Positions 29,211 through 39,101 of a DNA stretch of 64,000 bases are shown here, in pieces (position 1 is the first letter of the stretch; every line of letters begins with the position of its first letter). Below the pieces are notes generated by a model. That model saw only the letters and a list, made by a program, of their open reading frames with translations. It made no database searches and had not been told where the DNA came from. Origin of the DNA: Alloacidobacterium sp035547425 (GTDB lineage Bacteria > Acidobacteriota > Terriglobia > Terriglobales > Acidobacteriaceae); the NCBI GenBank assembly GCA_035547425.1, contig DASZUU010000051.1, forward strand, positions 182,223-246,222. The letters run 5' to 3'. The position numbers were made by a program, and so were the translations under genes.

Positions 29211-31685
29211 TCACTCGGATCGGAGCGTATCCGCGGGTTGAATACGACTGATGCGCAGCGTGGGAAGAAAGCTGGCCGCGAATGCTATCCCTGCAAGTAT
29301 CAACAAAACAGCAGCAAACGTGATCGGATCGTAAGTCTCTACTCCATAAATCTGGCTTGCCAAAACGCGGAGCGTCAGAAATGACAAAGCAATACCGGCA
29401 ATCAGTCCGGCAGTCGCAGCCACCAGGCCGGAAGAGCCCACATGTATCATCGCCTCTCTGATTGTTGATCCAAGGGCAATACGTATTCCAATCTCGCGGG
29501 CGCGTTGCACCACCAGATTCGATACAAGCGAATAAATGCCTATGCCTGAAAGTACGAGCGCGAGGACGCCAAGAGCGCTCAACAGCAGTACCTGTACGCG
29601 TTGCAACTCCAATTGCTGATCAAGAACCTGTTGCATCGAATAGAAACCGGAGAAAGGAAGGTCCGGGTCAGCTTTGGCCAAGGCCTGTTGCATCGCTTCC
29701 GTCAACCCTTCAATTGTTCCTCGCGTGCGCACAATCCATGAAGGCTGGAACCAGATGTGCCCTCCATTCACAACACCTTGCGGTATTTGCGTGTCTGTCA
29801 AGTACAGTACGGGCTCACGGCTAATCGGCGCATCCTGTGACATCCCAGGTTTCTTCGCCACCTCGGAAACAACTCCAATGATCGTGTAGGTTACATTGTC
29901 AGAAAGCTTTTCAATGCCCAATGTAAAGTGCCGTCCAATCGGCGACGACTCTCCATAAAACTGCTTTGCGAACGTTGTATTCACCACAGCTACCGGCTGG
30001 GATGTCGTCGTATCCGAATCCGTGAATACGCGTCCGGCAAGTAGTGGAATGCGGAGCACATCAAAATATGCTGGTGTCACATACGCAAGACTGGAACCAT
30101 CATTTCTGCCTGCCTGCTTGCCATCTTTGATAGTGATAGGCCAATTCAAGCCTCGTTCATACGGCACACTCAATCCAACAGCTGCATTCTCCACTCCTGG
30201 AATCTGTTGCATCGCGGCAACACTCTTCTGCAGCAGAGAGTGAAAGGCCGCCGCATCGTGGTAGCGAACTTCGTCGAGTGATGCTTTCGCCGTCATCACA
30301 TTCTTTGGATCGAAGCCCGGAGGCAACGTTTCGAGATGAATAAGCGTTCTTACCAAAAGTCCGGCAGCGGTAAGAAGAATCGCTGTCAGAGCCACCTCCG
30401 CTGCGATCAGCCATTGGCGTATGCGGCCCGATCCGCCAACCACAGCCTTACTTCCTGCAGCGATAGATGTACGCAAATCGACGCGTCGTGTCTGTAAAGC
30501 GGGAAGAGCGCCAAAAAGAAGACTGGTGGCAAGTGAAGCCCCAAATGTATACAGAAGAACTCGCGCATCCAGATGCAAGCCGCCCACCGGAATCATTTCT
30601 TCAGGGACAAAGCTAGGGATCAATTCCAGCAGCAACTTCGCCAGAAATAAGCCTGCAGCCGCTCCCATCGCTGCTAGCACCAGGCTCTCTGCCCATAGCT
30701 GCCGCAAAATGTCACCACGGGATGCACCCAGGGCCAGGCGTGTAGCAACTTCCGGCGTCCGCCGTGAAATGCGAACAAGCGCAAGTCCGGCAAGGTTGGC
30801 ACAAGCGATTAACAGAATAAAGCCGACAGCCATCATCAGAGCCGAAACTTTATCGCGCATATCGCCCGCCAACTCTCGCTGCATGGGATTCGCGTAAAGC
30901 CATACCCGGCCATGAGCTTGTTTTTCAATATCCGAGAAAAAAGGTAAGCGAACACGCGCCAACTCGGCGTTCACCTGGTTCCAGCTGGCTCCTGGATTTA
31001 AACGAATGTAGATGCCGCAATTTTCCCCGCCGCACTCTCCTGAAGGCGCAGGCTGCAAAGGCGTAAAGACATCCGCATTACTCGGTGTAACCGCATTTTG
31101 GGGCAGGACTCCTACGACTGTGTACGGTTCGCCTTTCAGCTCAATCGATTTCCCAAGCAGAGCCGGGTCCGAATGAAAAGTGGATTGCCAGAGTTTATAG
31201 CTTAGGACGGCGACTGATGGCCCGTGAGGCACATCTTCCTGCTCGCTGAAGCTGCGCCCGAGATAGAGGGGGATTCCTAAAACATCAAAATATCGCGCTG
31301 AAACTCGGCTGTCCTGAACGTAGCGCACGCTTCCGCCTGCACTGCCGCTCGCCTCCAAATTAACGCCGCCGGTACCTCCGTATGAGGCAAATGTTACGCC
31401 GCTTACATTTTGCTTGAGCACCTGCCAGCTTGCCCCATTGAAGCTGTCGTCATCACCGGCAAAAACCTCTCCGGAACGTTGTGAGACACCCTCCTCATGC
31501 GTTACGACCGCGGCTAGCCGCTCCGGCTGCGGGTACGGCAAGCGCCGCAGCATGAAGCCATCCACCATGCTGAAAACTGCGGTATTCACACCGATGCCCA
31601 GCATCAACGTCAAAATCACAGCCGCGGCGTATCCCGGACTTTTATATATCTGGCGAAAAGCAAAGCGAAGGTCGTTCAGGAACAT
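29211..31685 (-). CDS. ADOP-family permease (tandem partner)
   Basis: The 824-aa protein starts MFLNDLRFAFRQIYKSPGYAAAVILTLMLGIG after a GGGAG ribosome-binding site. It has the duplicated MacB-core/FtsX layout and ends LPTLRISRIQPADTLRSE. Sequence identity to the downstream ADOP is limited outside the membrane blocks, so the pair looks like an old duplication or a heteromeric pair rather than a recent copy. The two form a probable two-gene operon without a PadR gene nearby. Confidence 0.95.
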   Translation of the reverse strand: MFLNDLRFAFRQIYKSPGYAAAVILTLMLGIGVNTAVFSMVDGFMLRRLPYPQPERLAAVVTHEEGVSQRSGEVFAGDDDSFNGASWQVLKQNVSGVTFASYGGTGGVNLEASGSAGGSVRYVQDSRVSARYFDVLGIPLYLGRSFSEQEDVPHGPSVAVLSYKLWQSTFHSDPALLGKSIELKGEPYTVVGVLPQNAVTPSNADVFTPLQPAPSGECGGENCGIYIRLNPGASWNQVNAELARVRLPFFSDIEKQAHGRVWLYANPMQRELAGDMRDKVSALMMAVGFILLIACANLAGLALVRISRRTPEVATRLALGASRGDILRQLWAESLVLAAMGAAAGLFLAKLLLELIPSFVPEEMIPVGGLHLDARVLLYTFGASLATSLLFGALPALQTRRVDLRTSIAAGSKAVVGGSGRIRQWLIAAEVALTAILLTAAGLLVRTLIHLETLPPGFDPKNVMTAKASLDEVRYHDAAAFHSLLQKSVAAMQQIPGVENAAVGLSVPYERGLNWPITIKDGKQAGRNDGSSLAYVTPAYFDVLRIPLLAGRVFTDSDTTTSQPVAVVNTTFAKQFYGESSPIGRHFTLGIEKLSDNVTYTIIGVVSEVAKKPGMSQDAPISREPVLYLTDTQIPQGVVNGGHIWFQPSWIVRTRGTIEGLTEAMQQALAKADPDLPFSGFYSMQQVLDQQLELQRVQVLLLSALGVLALVLSGIGIYSLVSNLVVQRAREIGIRIALGSTIREAMIHVGSSGLVAATAGLIAGIALSFLTLRVLASQIYGVETYDPITFAAVLLILAGIAFAASFLPTLRISRIQPADTLRSE

Positions 31686-31740
31686 AAAGGCACTCCCGTT
31701 TCAAAGGGCATTTTGATTGCCAGCTTAATACATGAAAAAT

Positions 31741-31766
31741 CCGCCGAATTACAACCAATTTGGCGG
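31741..31766 (-). terminator. Terminator downstream of cupin gene
   Basis: CCGCC and GGCGG pair together with an inner AATT/AATT around ACAACC. On the minus strand a T-run follows (A-tract at 31735-31739 on the plus strand). It would end the cupin transcript before the ADOP pair. Confidence 0.65.
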
Positions 31767-31822
31767 CAGATTCGCTTTAAAAGTGTCCAAAAATGGATTT
31801 GTACTGTTCGGAATTGACCAGC

Positions 31823-32305
31823 TTAAGAGCAGATTTCCAGCCCATACCTGGGAGCAAGCGATAACAGCCGGTTTAATACGGAAGGATCGTCTTCCCGCGG
31901 CTGCTCTTGCGATGAGCCCGGTTGGCCGAGCTCCGCCCACAAGCCTTCAAGCCCTCCCGGAGAAAGAATCACTAACATCTTTCCCGGAACCGCACCCACA
32001 TTCTTGAATGTATGCGGCGTACCTTTAGGAATGCGGACATAGTCGCCATCGGCAATATCAAAAATGCGGTCATTGATGATGACGGAAAAGGCGCCTTCCA
32101 CGACATACCAGCACTCGTCTTCGTTGTGGTGAATATGCGGCGGCGGTCCATTGCCGGGAAAAGATTTAATTTCAGTAATCGAATAGGCGCCGCCTGTCTG
32201 CTCGGCAGCAGTTTTAATGGAATAAAAGTCACCCATCAACCAGAAAGAATGGCCTTGTCCGGTTTCCAGAACCATATTTGATGGGTTGTCCAGGATGCCT
32301 TCCAT
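31823..32305 (-). CDS. Cupin-domain protein
   Basis: The 160-aa protein holds a single conserved cupin barrel (residues 30-120). Motif one reads GNGPPPHIHHNEDECWYVVEG, with the HxH and E metal ligands, and motif two GDYVRIPKGTPHTFKNVG, with the last histidine. The ATG at 32305 is preferred over one at 32395 because an AAGGGA ribosome-binding site precedes it and the longer frame would overlap the upstream gene. Cupins of this kind are often quercetinase- or isomerase-like, or merely bind small ligands. The substrate cannot be assigned. Confidence 0.85.
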   Translation of the reverse strand: MEGILDNPSNMVLETGQGHSFWLMGDFYSIKTAAEQTGGAYSITEIKSFPGNGPPPHIHHNEDECWYVVEGAFSVIINDRIFDIADGDYVRIPKGTPHTFKNVGAVPGKMLVILSPGGLEGLWAELGQPGSSQEQPREDDPSVLNRLLSLAPRYGLEICS

Positions 32306-32357
32306 ACGTTCCCTTATCCCGACAAGAATAGCCTGATATTGATGAGCTGTCAGTAAA

Positions 32358-32660
32358 TCATTCCTGAGATTTACGAGCCAGCAGTTGCTCGACAATCTCC
32401 TGCAGTTCCGTATTCAAATCATGAGAAGACTCCTGCTTGCCGGCCCGTCGATACCAGTATCCGGCGTTCCAGATATCTCCTTCTTTTCGATGAAGATAGG
32501 CGTGAACCCAGGCGGCATCCGGAGACTCGATCTCCTGAGTAATCTCATGCGCGCGAGTCCAATCCCCTTTTGCGTCCCACCATAGAGCTTGAAGAAGCGG
32601 AGAAAGGTCCTGGGGAGGGGCTTCTCTATTTAATGAGGCAATGAAACCGGCCAATGTCAT
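32358..32660 (-). CDS. Small conserved helical protein
   Basis: The protein is about 100 aa (from the ATG at 32660; an in-frame GTG at 32678 is possible) and looks all-helical. Features are LSPLLQALWWDAKGDWTRAHEITQEI, then AWVHAYLHRKEGDIWNAGYWYRRAGK, a pattern resembling a single TPR-like pair and shared by a conserved uncharacterised bacterial family. It has no membrane helix or signal peptide. It diverges from feoA. The function is unknown. Confidence 0.75.
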   Translation of the reverse strand: MTLAGFIASLNREAPPQDLSPLLQALWWDAKGDWTRAHEITQEIESPDAAWVHAYLHRKEGDIWNAGYWYRRAGKQESSHDLNTELQEIVEQLLARKSQE

Positions 32661-32780
32661 GATGCCGCAGATTACCACAAATACGATTAAATAGGTCGCA
32701 TTTGAGTTATGATGAATCTATAAGATTTGTACCCTGATTCCCAGCAGAAGGCCGGGCTTTCGCTGCTGAAAGTGTGAGTT

Positions 32781-33014
32781 TTGACAGCATTAAGTGAACT
32801 GAAAATCGGGCGACTGGCGACCGTGGAAGAACTTCGATTACCCGACGAAATCCAGCATCATTTGATGCACATGGGATTCATCCCGGAAGCGTTAGTGCGT
32901 GCCGTCAGACGTGCACCCACGGGCGACCCTACGGTGTATGCGGTAGACGGGATGGAAATAGCTTTGCGCCGGGAAACAGCACGATGGATTTCCGTGCGGG
33001 AATATGAGGAATAA
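32781..33014 (+). CDS. feoA: FeoA, ferrous iron uptake accessory protein
   Basis: The 77-aa SH3-like FeoA protein starts at a TTG codon (an upstream in-frame GTG is followed at once by a stop). Conserved segments are GRLATVEELRL, HLMHMGFIPEALVRAVRRAP and DGMEIALRRETARWISV. FeoA is a small cytoplasmic partner needed for FeoB function. It lies 2 nt upstream of feoB. A stem (CAGCAG/CTGCTG) occupies about 32742-32768 just before it. Confidence 0.92.
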   Translation: MTALSELKIGRLATVEELRLPDEIQHHLMHMGFIPEALVRAVRRAPTGDPTVYAVDGMEIALRRETARWISVREYEE

Positions 33015-33016
33015 CG

Positions 33017-34903
33017 GTGAGCGACTGTTGCGCAACGGAAACCATTGAGATTACTCCTACTCTTCGCGTCCCGGGGAAAATTCAGACCGTTGCTTTGGTG
33101 GGACCGCCGAACTCAGGAAAATCTACGCTATTTAATCGCCTTACCGGCCTGCGTCAAAAGGTAGCCAATTATCCGGGCGTCACAGTTGAACAGCATTATG
33201 GAAAACTGGGCGGCATTGGCCGGGCCGATCTCACCCTCATTGATTTACCGGGAATTTACAGTCTGAACGTAAATTCTGAAGATGCCCGTGTAGCCGTAGA
33301 AGTCCTTCACGGCAAAATGCCCGGCGCTCCTGTTCCCGACGCCGTTCTGCTGGTGCTCGATTCCCTGCATCTGCAGCGGCAGCTCATGCTTGCCGCTCCC
33401 ATTCTCTCGCTTGGGTTGCCTACACTCGTTCTGCTGAATATGAGCGACCTGATGGAAACTCGCGGCGGCGAAGTGGATACGCTTGCCCTTGCGCAGGAGC
33501 TCGGTGTACCGGTGGCAAAGATCAGCGCTGCCCGCGGAACCGGTCTTGATGCCATTCGGCATTTTCTCGATAAAAAGAGTGAGCCCATTGCATTGAAGCC
33601 TCGGCTGGAGTTGCCGGTCATGGGCAATCCCCGCTCGTATCGGCAATGGGCAACCGGCATCAGCACACGAACAAAGTACAAAGCCCCACTTTCGCCGGAA
33701 TGGACCCGAAAGCTCGATTCCGTTCTGCTGGGACGGGTTACCGGACCATTAGCCTTTCTGGTTGTGGTTTTCGCGGTCTTTCAGATTGTATTTTCTGTTG
33801 GATTGCCGATCAGTAATGCCTTCCAGACTTTACTCGAAGGCGCTGGCGACAAAGTTGGTATGCTGCTTGGCCACGGATGGCTGGAATCCCTCCTGATCGA
33901 TGGGGTATGGAAAGGCGTCGCCTCGGTCCTCGTATTTCTGCCGCAGATTTTGCTCTTATTTCTCTTTGTCGGCATTCTGGAAGACTCCGGCTATCTTGCC
34001 CGCGCTGCATTGATCGCAGACAGAATGATGCGCGCCATTGGATTGAACGGGAAAGCCTTCATCCCGCTTTTATCAGCCTATGCCTGCGCAGTTCCGGCAA
34101 TTATGGCAACGCGTACGATTGAAAATAAGCGTGACCGCTTTGCCACGATTCTGGTTGCTCCTTTCATGACGTGCTCGGCGCGCCTGCCGATTTACATGCT
34201 CATGATCGCTGCTTTCATTCCAAATAAGCCCCTGCTCGGCAGCTTTTTTGGCTTACAGGCAGCCGTCATGCTGAGCCTCTATGCGCTGGGATTTCTGGCG
34301 GCACTGATTACAGCACGCCTGCTCAAGTCCTCTATTTTGAAGGCTTCATCCGCGCCTTTCATCCTCGAACTGCCGCAATATCGTGTGCCGACAGTACGCT
34401 CTCTCGGGCTTCGCCTGCTGGATCGCGGGAAAGTCTTTGTGCAACAAGCAGGTACGGTAATCCTGTGCGTGATGATCGTACTTTGGGTACTAAGCCATAT
34501 TCCCTTTCACTCGGATTTGCCGCAAAGCTTTATTGGACATGTCGGCCAATGGATCGAACCGATTATCAAACCGCTTGGTTTTAATTGGAAGATCGGCATC
34601 GGCCTGTTGAGTTCTGTGATCGCTCGCGAGGTAATTGTAGGAACGCTGGGCACGCTCTACGGAGCCGATCCGGCAACGCAGTCGCTCAGCCTGCAGGCGG
34701 CGCTTCGACATGATTTAACGCTTGGCGGCGCAATGGCGCTGGTGGTCTTTTTTGCCTTTGCGATGCAATGCACCTCTACCCTGGCTATTGTGAAACGCGA
34801 GACAAACAGCTGGAGATGGCCTGCACTGCAGTTCGCGTACATGAGCGTGCTGGCCTATGTTGCGGCGCTGGCAACCAACATATTGGTTTCCCACTTTTTC
34901 TAG
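33017..34903 (+). CDS. feoB: FeoB, ferrous iron transporter
   Basis: The 628-aa transporter starts with GTG. The N-terminal G-protein domain has G1 GPPNSGKST (residues 29-37), G3 DLPG (76-79) and G4 NMSD. A helical spacer follows, then two Gate domains with about eight to ten membrane helices and the conserved SAYACAVPAIMATRTI and VIAREVIVGTLGTLYG. It is shorter than E. coli FeoB (773 aa), mainly by reduction of loops and the C-terminal tail. With FeoA it forms a Fe2+ uptake operon; no FeoC was found downstream. Confidence 0.95.
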   Translation: MSDCCATETIEITPTLRVPGKIQTVALVGPPNSGKSTLFNRLTGLRQKVANYPGVTVEQHYGKLGGIGRADLTLIDLPGIYSLNVNSEDARVAVEVLHGKMPGAPVPDAVLLVLDSLHLQRQLMLAAPILSLGLPTLVLLNMSDLMETRGGEVDTLALAQELGVPVAKISAARGTGLDAIRHFLDKKSEPIALKPRLELPVMGNPRSYRQWATGISTRTKYKAPLSPEWTRKLDSVLLGRVTGPLAFLVVVFAVFQIVFSVGLPISNAFQTLLEGAGDKVGMLLGHGWLESLLIDGVWKGVASVLVFLPQILLLFLFVGILEDSGYLARAALIADRMMRAIGLNGKAFIPLLSAYACAVPAIMATRTIENKRDRFATILVAPFMTCSARLPIYMLMIAAFIPNKPLLGSFFGLQAAVMLSLYALGFLAALITARLLKSSILKASSAPFILELPQYRVPTVRSLGLRLLDRGKVFVQQAGTVILCVMIVLWVLSHIPFHSDLPQSFIGHVGQWIEPIIKPLGFNWKIGIGLLSSVIAREVIVGTLGTLYGADPATQSLSLQAALRHDLTLGGAMALVVFFAFAMQCTSTLAIVKRETNSWRWPALQFAYMSVLAYVAALATNILVSHFF

Positions 34904-35074
34904 TAAACTGAAAGGGGCGGCGATGGTATGAGGTTGTAGGGTTCGACCTCGTCTTCCGGTAGCTCATCGCAACGGCGCTCCATCATTTCGGATAATTTTC
35001 ACCACAGAGAACGTAGTGGCTATAAATCGCCAGTTGCGAGAATTGCGCTCTCTGTCTGAGCAACAGGAAAACAG

Positions 35075-36682
35075 ATGATTTCAGTCAATAACGTAAGCAT
35101 GCGGTACGGCTCCAAAATCCTCTTTGAGGATGTAACTACAACTTTCATCGCCGGACGCCGCTACGGACTCACTGGCCCTAACGGAGCAGGCAAATCGACT
35201 TTCATGAAGGTGCTCACGGGCGAAATCGATCCGCAAAAGGGCACCGTTGTTCGCCCTAAAAAGCTTGGCGTTTTGAGCCAGGATCAGTTTGCTTTCGACG
35301 CCTATCGCGTTGTCGATACTGTCATCATGGGCAACAAGGCGCTGTGGGCGGCGCTGGAAGAGCGCGACGCCATCTACTCCAAAGCCGAATTGACCGACGA
35401 AGACGGCATGCGCTTGGGTGAGCTTGAGGGCATCGTCGGCGAAGAGGATGGCTATACCGCGGAGAGTGACGCCGCTATCCTGCTGCAGGGCCTCGATATT
35501 CCCGATGAATTGCATGAGCGCAAGATGAGCGAGTTGCAGGGCGGCCAGAAGGTCCGCGTGCTGCTGGCGCAGGCACTTTTCGGCAATCCGCAGGCGCTTC
35601 TGCTGGACGAGCCTACGAACCACCTCGATCTCGACTCAATCCACTGGCTGCAGGAGTTTCTGCTGCGCTTTGAAGGAACGCTGATTACCATCTCGCACGA
35701 TCGTCACTTTCTAAACAGCGTCTGCACGCACACAGCCGACATTGATTACCAGACCATCATCACCTACACCGGTGGTTATGACGAAATGGTTCTGGCGAAA
35801 ACACAGGTACGCGCACGACTGGAAGCACAGAATGAACAGCGCGAAAAGAAGATTGCGCAGTTGAATGAATTTATCGCGCGCTTCTCTGCCGGAACTCGCT
35901 CCAGTCAAGTCACCAGCCGCAAAAAGGAAGTCGAGCGTCTGCAGACCAACGACCTGGCGCGCTCCAACATTCAACGTCCATTTATTCGCTTCGATCAGGT
36001 CCGCCCGTCCGGCAAGCACACGCTGGAATTCGATGGCATTCGCAAAACTTACGGAGATCAGGTTGTCATTGACGGCTTCTCCGGTTCGGTGATGCGTGGA
36101 GAAAAGGTCTGCCTGATCGGGCGTAACGGACAGGGCAAGACAACGATGCTGAAGTCGTTGCTCGCAGCCGAGCCTGATCTCGCGGAGAAAGATTTTGTTC
36201 TCGATGCCGGCAACATCAAGTGGGGACACGAAGCGCAGATCGGCTACTTTCCGCAGGACCATGCCGGAGTGATCAAGCATGGCATGACTGTCAATGAATG
36301 GCTGCATCAATTCGACCCGAAGGCAACAACCGAAGACATTCGCGGCATTCTTGGGCAAATGCTCTTCCGGGGCGAGGAAGGATTGAAACCGACTGCAGCG
36401 CTGTCAGGCGGCGAAGCGGCGCGTCTGCTCTTCTGCAAGCTCATGCTTCAGAAACCGAACATTCTCATTTTCGATGAGCCGACGAACCACCTCGATCTCG
36501 AATCCATCAATGCGCTCAATATTGCATTGCAACGGTACGAAGGCACTGTGCTGCTGGTAACTCACGACCAGGATCTGATTGAAGAAGTCGGTACGCGCAT
36601 CTGGCACTTTGATGAGGGCAAGATCGAAGACTTTAAAGGTCCTTACGAGGAATATGTGGCTGCCACAGCAGCGGCGAAGTAA
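35075..36682 (+). CDS. ybiT: ABC-F ATPase, YbiT type
   Basis: The 535-aa soluble ATPase has two nucleotide-binding domains. The first holds GPNGAGKST and the signature LQGGQKVRVLLAQALF; the second holds GRNGQGKTT and LSGGEAARLLFCKLML, each followed by DEPTNHLDL. The EDGYTAESDAAILL arm region and overall sequence match E. coli YbiT closely. ABC-F proteins act on the ribosome E site to relieve stalling; some give antibiotic resistance. The 171 nt before it contain no recognisable gene. Confidence 0.92.
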   Translation: MISVNNVSMRYGSKILFEDVTTTFIAGRRYGLTGPNGAGKSTFMKVLTGEIDPQKGTVVRPKKLGVLSQDQFAFDAYRVVDTVIMGNKALWAALEERDAIYSKAELTDEDGMRLGELEGIVGEEDGYTAESDAAILLQGLDIPDELHERKMSELQGGQKVRVLLAQALFGNPQALLLDEPTNHLDLDSIHWLQEFLLRFEGTLITISHDRHFLNSVCTHTADIDYQTIITYTGGYDEMVLAKTQVRARLEAQNEQREKKIAQLNEFIARFSAGTRSSQVTSRKKEVERLQTNDLARSNIQRPFIRFDQVRPSGKHTLEFDGIRKTYGDQVVIDGFSGSVMRGEKVCLIGRNGQGKTTMLKSLLAAEPDLAEKDFVLDAGNIKWGHEAQIGYFPQDHAGVIKHGMTVNEWLHQFDPKATTEDIRGILGQMLFRGEEGLKPTAALSGGEAARLLFCKLMLQKPNILIFDEPTNHLDLESINALNIALQRYEGTVLLVTHDQDLIEEVGTRIWHFDEGKIEDFKGPYEEYVAATAAAK

Positions 36683-36774
36683 AGCCGCGGCAAATATGAT
36701 TGTCATCCTGAGCGGAGCGAAACGGAGTTGAAAGACCTGCTTTTCCGCTCAGAATATAAGGCCAAACGTACATA

Positions 36775-38568
36775 GTGCTCATACTTAACGCCCAGAACAT
36801 TTCGAAATCTTTCGGCGCAACCACCCTTTTCCGCGACATCTCCTTTACCGTGGATGAAGGAGATCGGATTGGCCTGATCGGGCCAAACGGTTCGGGCAAG
36901 TCCACACTGCTCAAAATTCTTGCAGGACACATTGAGCCTGACGCCGGCGAGGTGGCAGCACGAAAGCTCACCCGTCTCAGCTACGTTGCACAGGACTCGG
37001 AATTTTCCGAAGGCAAGAGCGTTCGTTCCGTGATACAGGAAGCACTTCAGCGCGCAGGCATTCCGGCAACAGACTGGGAAGCGCGTATGCGCGAGACACT
37101 CGGGCGCGCCGGTTTCACCGATTTTGAAGCAGAAGCAGTTACATTTTCCGGCGGCTGGCGAAAGCGCCTGGCAATCGTTGAAGCGCTGGTACAAAAGCCG
37201 GATGTGCTGCTGCTCGATGAGCCGACAAACCATCTCGATCTGGCTGGAATCGAATGGCTGGAAGGTGTGCTCGAAGCCGCTTCCTTTGCCTGTGTTGTCA
37301 TCAGTCACGATCGCTACTTTCTTGAAAACGCAACTACGCAAATGGCCGAGTTGAACCGCGCTTATGCCGGCGGGCTGTTGCGCGTTGACGGCAACTACAG
37401 TGAGTTTCTGGAAAAGAAACAGGAATTTCTGGCGGCGCAATCGCGCCGCCAGGAAGCGCTGGAGAACCGTGTCCGCATCGAAAAAGAATGGCTGCGTCGC
37501 GGCCCCAAGGCTCGCACCACAAAGTCGAAAGCGCGCATTGACCGTGCTCACGAATTGATTGGTGAGTTGGCCGAGTTAGGCGGACGCCTGCAAACACGCT
37601 CGGCTGCCATTGACTTTACTGCAACCGATCGCCAAACCAAGCGCCTCGTCACGCTTGAAAATCTCGAGTATTCCATCGGAGACAAAAAGCTGTTTGATGG
37701 CTTGAATTTCACGGTGACCGCAGGTATGCGCGTCGGACTTGTCGGCCCAAACGGCAGCGGTAAAACAACATTGCTTCGTCTTTTAAGCGGCGAATTGCAG
37801 GAGAGCGGCGGCTCCATCCAGCGAGCCAATCTCCTCAAAATCGTCTACTTTGAGCAAAATCGCCAACTTGATGAATCGTTAACGTTGCGGCGCGCGCTTG
37901 CTCCCGAAGGCGATTCTGTTATCTACCAGGATCGTGTTATTCACGTCGCTTCGTGGGCTGCGCGATTTCTGTTTACGGGAGAGCAGCTCAACCAGCCAGT
38001 CTCGCGCCTTAGCGGCGGCGAGAAGGCGCGCGTATTGATTGCGCGGCTCATGCTGCAGCCTGCTGATCTGCTTCTACTCGACGAGCCTACCAACGACCTG
38101 GATATTGCTACGCTCGAAATCCTCGAGGAAAGCTTGTTGGAATATCCCGGCGCCTTAATATTGGTCACCCACGACCGCTACATGCTCGATCGCATTTCGA
38201 ACATCGTGCTCGGCCTGGATGGTTTGGGCAAAGCCGAGCGCTTTGCCGACTACCTGCAATGGGAGTCGTGGCTGGCATCGCGCCGGCAACTAAAAGATCA
38301 GCCGCCGAAAGCGACTATAACCAATACTGCAGCCCCTGCTCCGAAGAAGAAGCTTTCTTATCTTGAAGCGCGCGAGTGGTCCGGAATCGAGGAAAAGATC
38401 GCGCGGGCGGAAGAAACGCTGCGCGAGAAACAATCCGTGGTGGAGGACCCCGCAGTCGCCATCGACGCAGCGCGGTTGCAAAAAGCGCTGGCCGAAGCGG
38501 AGTCTGCCCGATCTGAAGTGGATGCTCTTTATGCGCGATGGGCAGAGCTGGAAGCCAAACAGAACTAG
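36775..38568 (+). CDS. uup: ABC-F ATPase, Uup type
   Basis: The 597-aa protein starts with GTG. Both ABC domains are complete (GPNGSGKST; FSGGWRKRLAIVEALV; DEPTNHLDL; then GPNGSGKTT; LSGGEKARVLIARLML; DEPTNDLDI). A charged linker between domains (KEWLRRGPKARTTKSKARIDRA) and a C-terminal coiled-coil DNA-binding-like region (residues 525-597) are typical of Uup. Uup affects transposon excision and ribosome function. It follows ybiT by 92 nt and could share its transcript. Confidence 0.92.
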   Translation: MLILNAQNISKSFGATTLFRDISFTVDEGDRIGLIGPNGSGKSTLLKILAGHIEPDAGEVAARKLTRLSYVAQDSEFSEGKSVRSVIQEALQRAGIPATDWEARMRETLGRAGFTDFEAEAVTFSGGWRKRLAIVEALVQKPDVLLLDEPTNHLDLAGIEWLEGVLEAASFACVVISHDRYFLENATTQMAELNRAYAGGLLRVDGNYSEFLEKKQEFLAAQSRRQEALENRVRIEKEWLRRGPKARTTKSKARIDRAHELIGELAELGGRLQTRSAAIDFTATDRQTKRLVTLENLEYSIGDKKLFDGLNFTVTAGMRVGLVGPNGSGKTTLLRLLSGELQESGGSIQRANLLKIVYFEQNRQLDESLTLRRALAPEGDSVIYQDRVIHVASWAARFLFTGEQLNQPVSRLSGGEKARVLIARLMLQPADLLLLDEPTNDLDIATLEILEESLLEYPGALILVTHDRYMLDRISNIVLGLDGLGKAERFADYLQWESWLASRRQLKDQPPKATITNTAAPAPKKKLSYLEAREWSGIEEKIARAEETLREKQSVVEDPAVAIDAARLQKALAEAESARSEVDALYARWAELEAKQN

Positions 38569-38574
38569 CCTCGC

Positions 38575-39008
38575 TCACACCCGTAGAAAATCAGCGCGCC
38601 AGTTCTGAATCTTTTTCTTAATATCCCTCGCCTGCAAATTCTGCCGAAGCGTCTCGTCCACGAGCCCTGGTATCTCTTCATCGGAAGCAAATCGTAGCGC
38701 TGCCAGTTGGCGCACCGTGAGCTCGGGAATGCGAGCACGTAGAGGTTCCGGTAAGAGCGAGCCAGTCGCAGTCGCTCTTCAAGCCGGATCACTCGATCCT
38801 GCACGGTAACAGCGTTCATTCTTGAAAGAAATGCGAGCGTTAACAGAGCTATGGCAAGAACCACCATCCAACCGGAAGCCAGGCTTGGATGACGCACGGC
38901 ATAGACGGTAATAAAAAGAAAGTTCAGGATTAATATCGGAATCAAAAAGAAGTGAAATCCCGGCTGTCGCCTAATATGGTTTGCATAAGACTGCGGCTTG
39001 TCATTCAT
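38575..39008 (-). pseudogene. DUF6526-like gene with a frameshift
   Basis: The reading frame from the ATG at 39008 encodes MNDKPQSYANHIRRQPGFHFF, two membrane helices (residues 20-62) and VQDRVIRLEERLRLARS, all typical of DUF6526 proteins. After that the frame becomes implausible (SYRNLYVLAF...). One base later, the other frame continues perfectly: LPEPLRARIPELTVRQLAAL, RFASDEEIPGLVDETL and finally NWRADFLRV with a stop at 38575. A single missing base near 38752-38756 (TT where TTT would restore the frame) explains it. The unbroken protein would be 144 aa. It may be a real lesion or a sequencing error. Confidence 0.8.
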
Positions 39009-39101
39009 GTCTGTTCATCCTATGAAAAGCACTGTAATTGCCACGAATTCAACGTCTCAACGGATTTTGCATGAACATTGCATATTTTTACGGGAAATGC
39101 T

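Noticed and set aside
32742..32768. Stem before feoA considered as a riboswitch or Fur site
   Set aside because: The stem is short, and neither a known aptamer core nor a Fur-box consensus is visible.
34920..34965. tRNA-like GGGTTCGACCTC segment after feoB
   Set aside because: It resembles a T-arm, but no acceptor stem, D-arm or anticodon arm can be paired around it.
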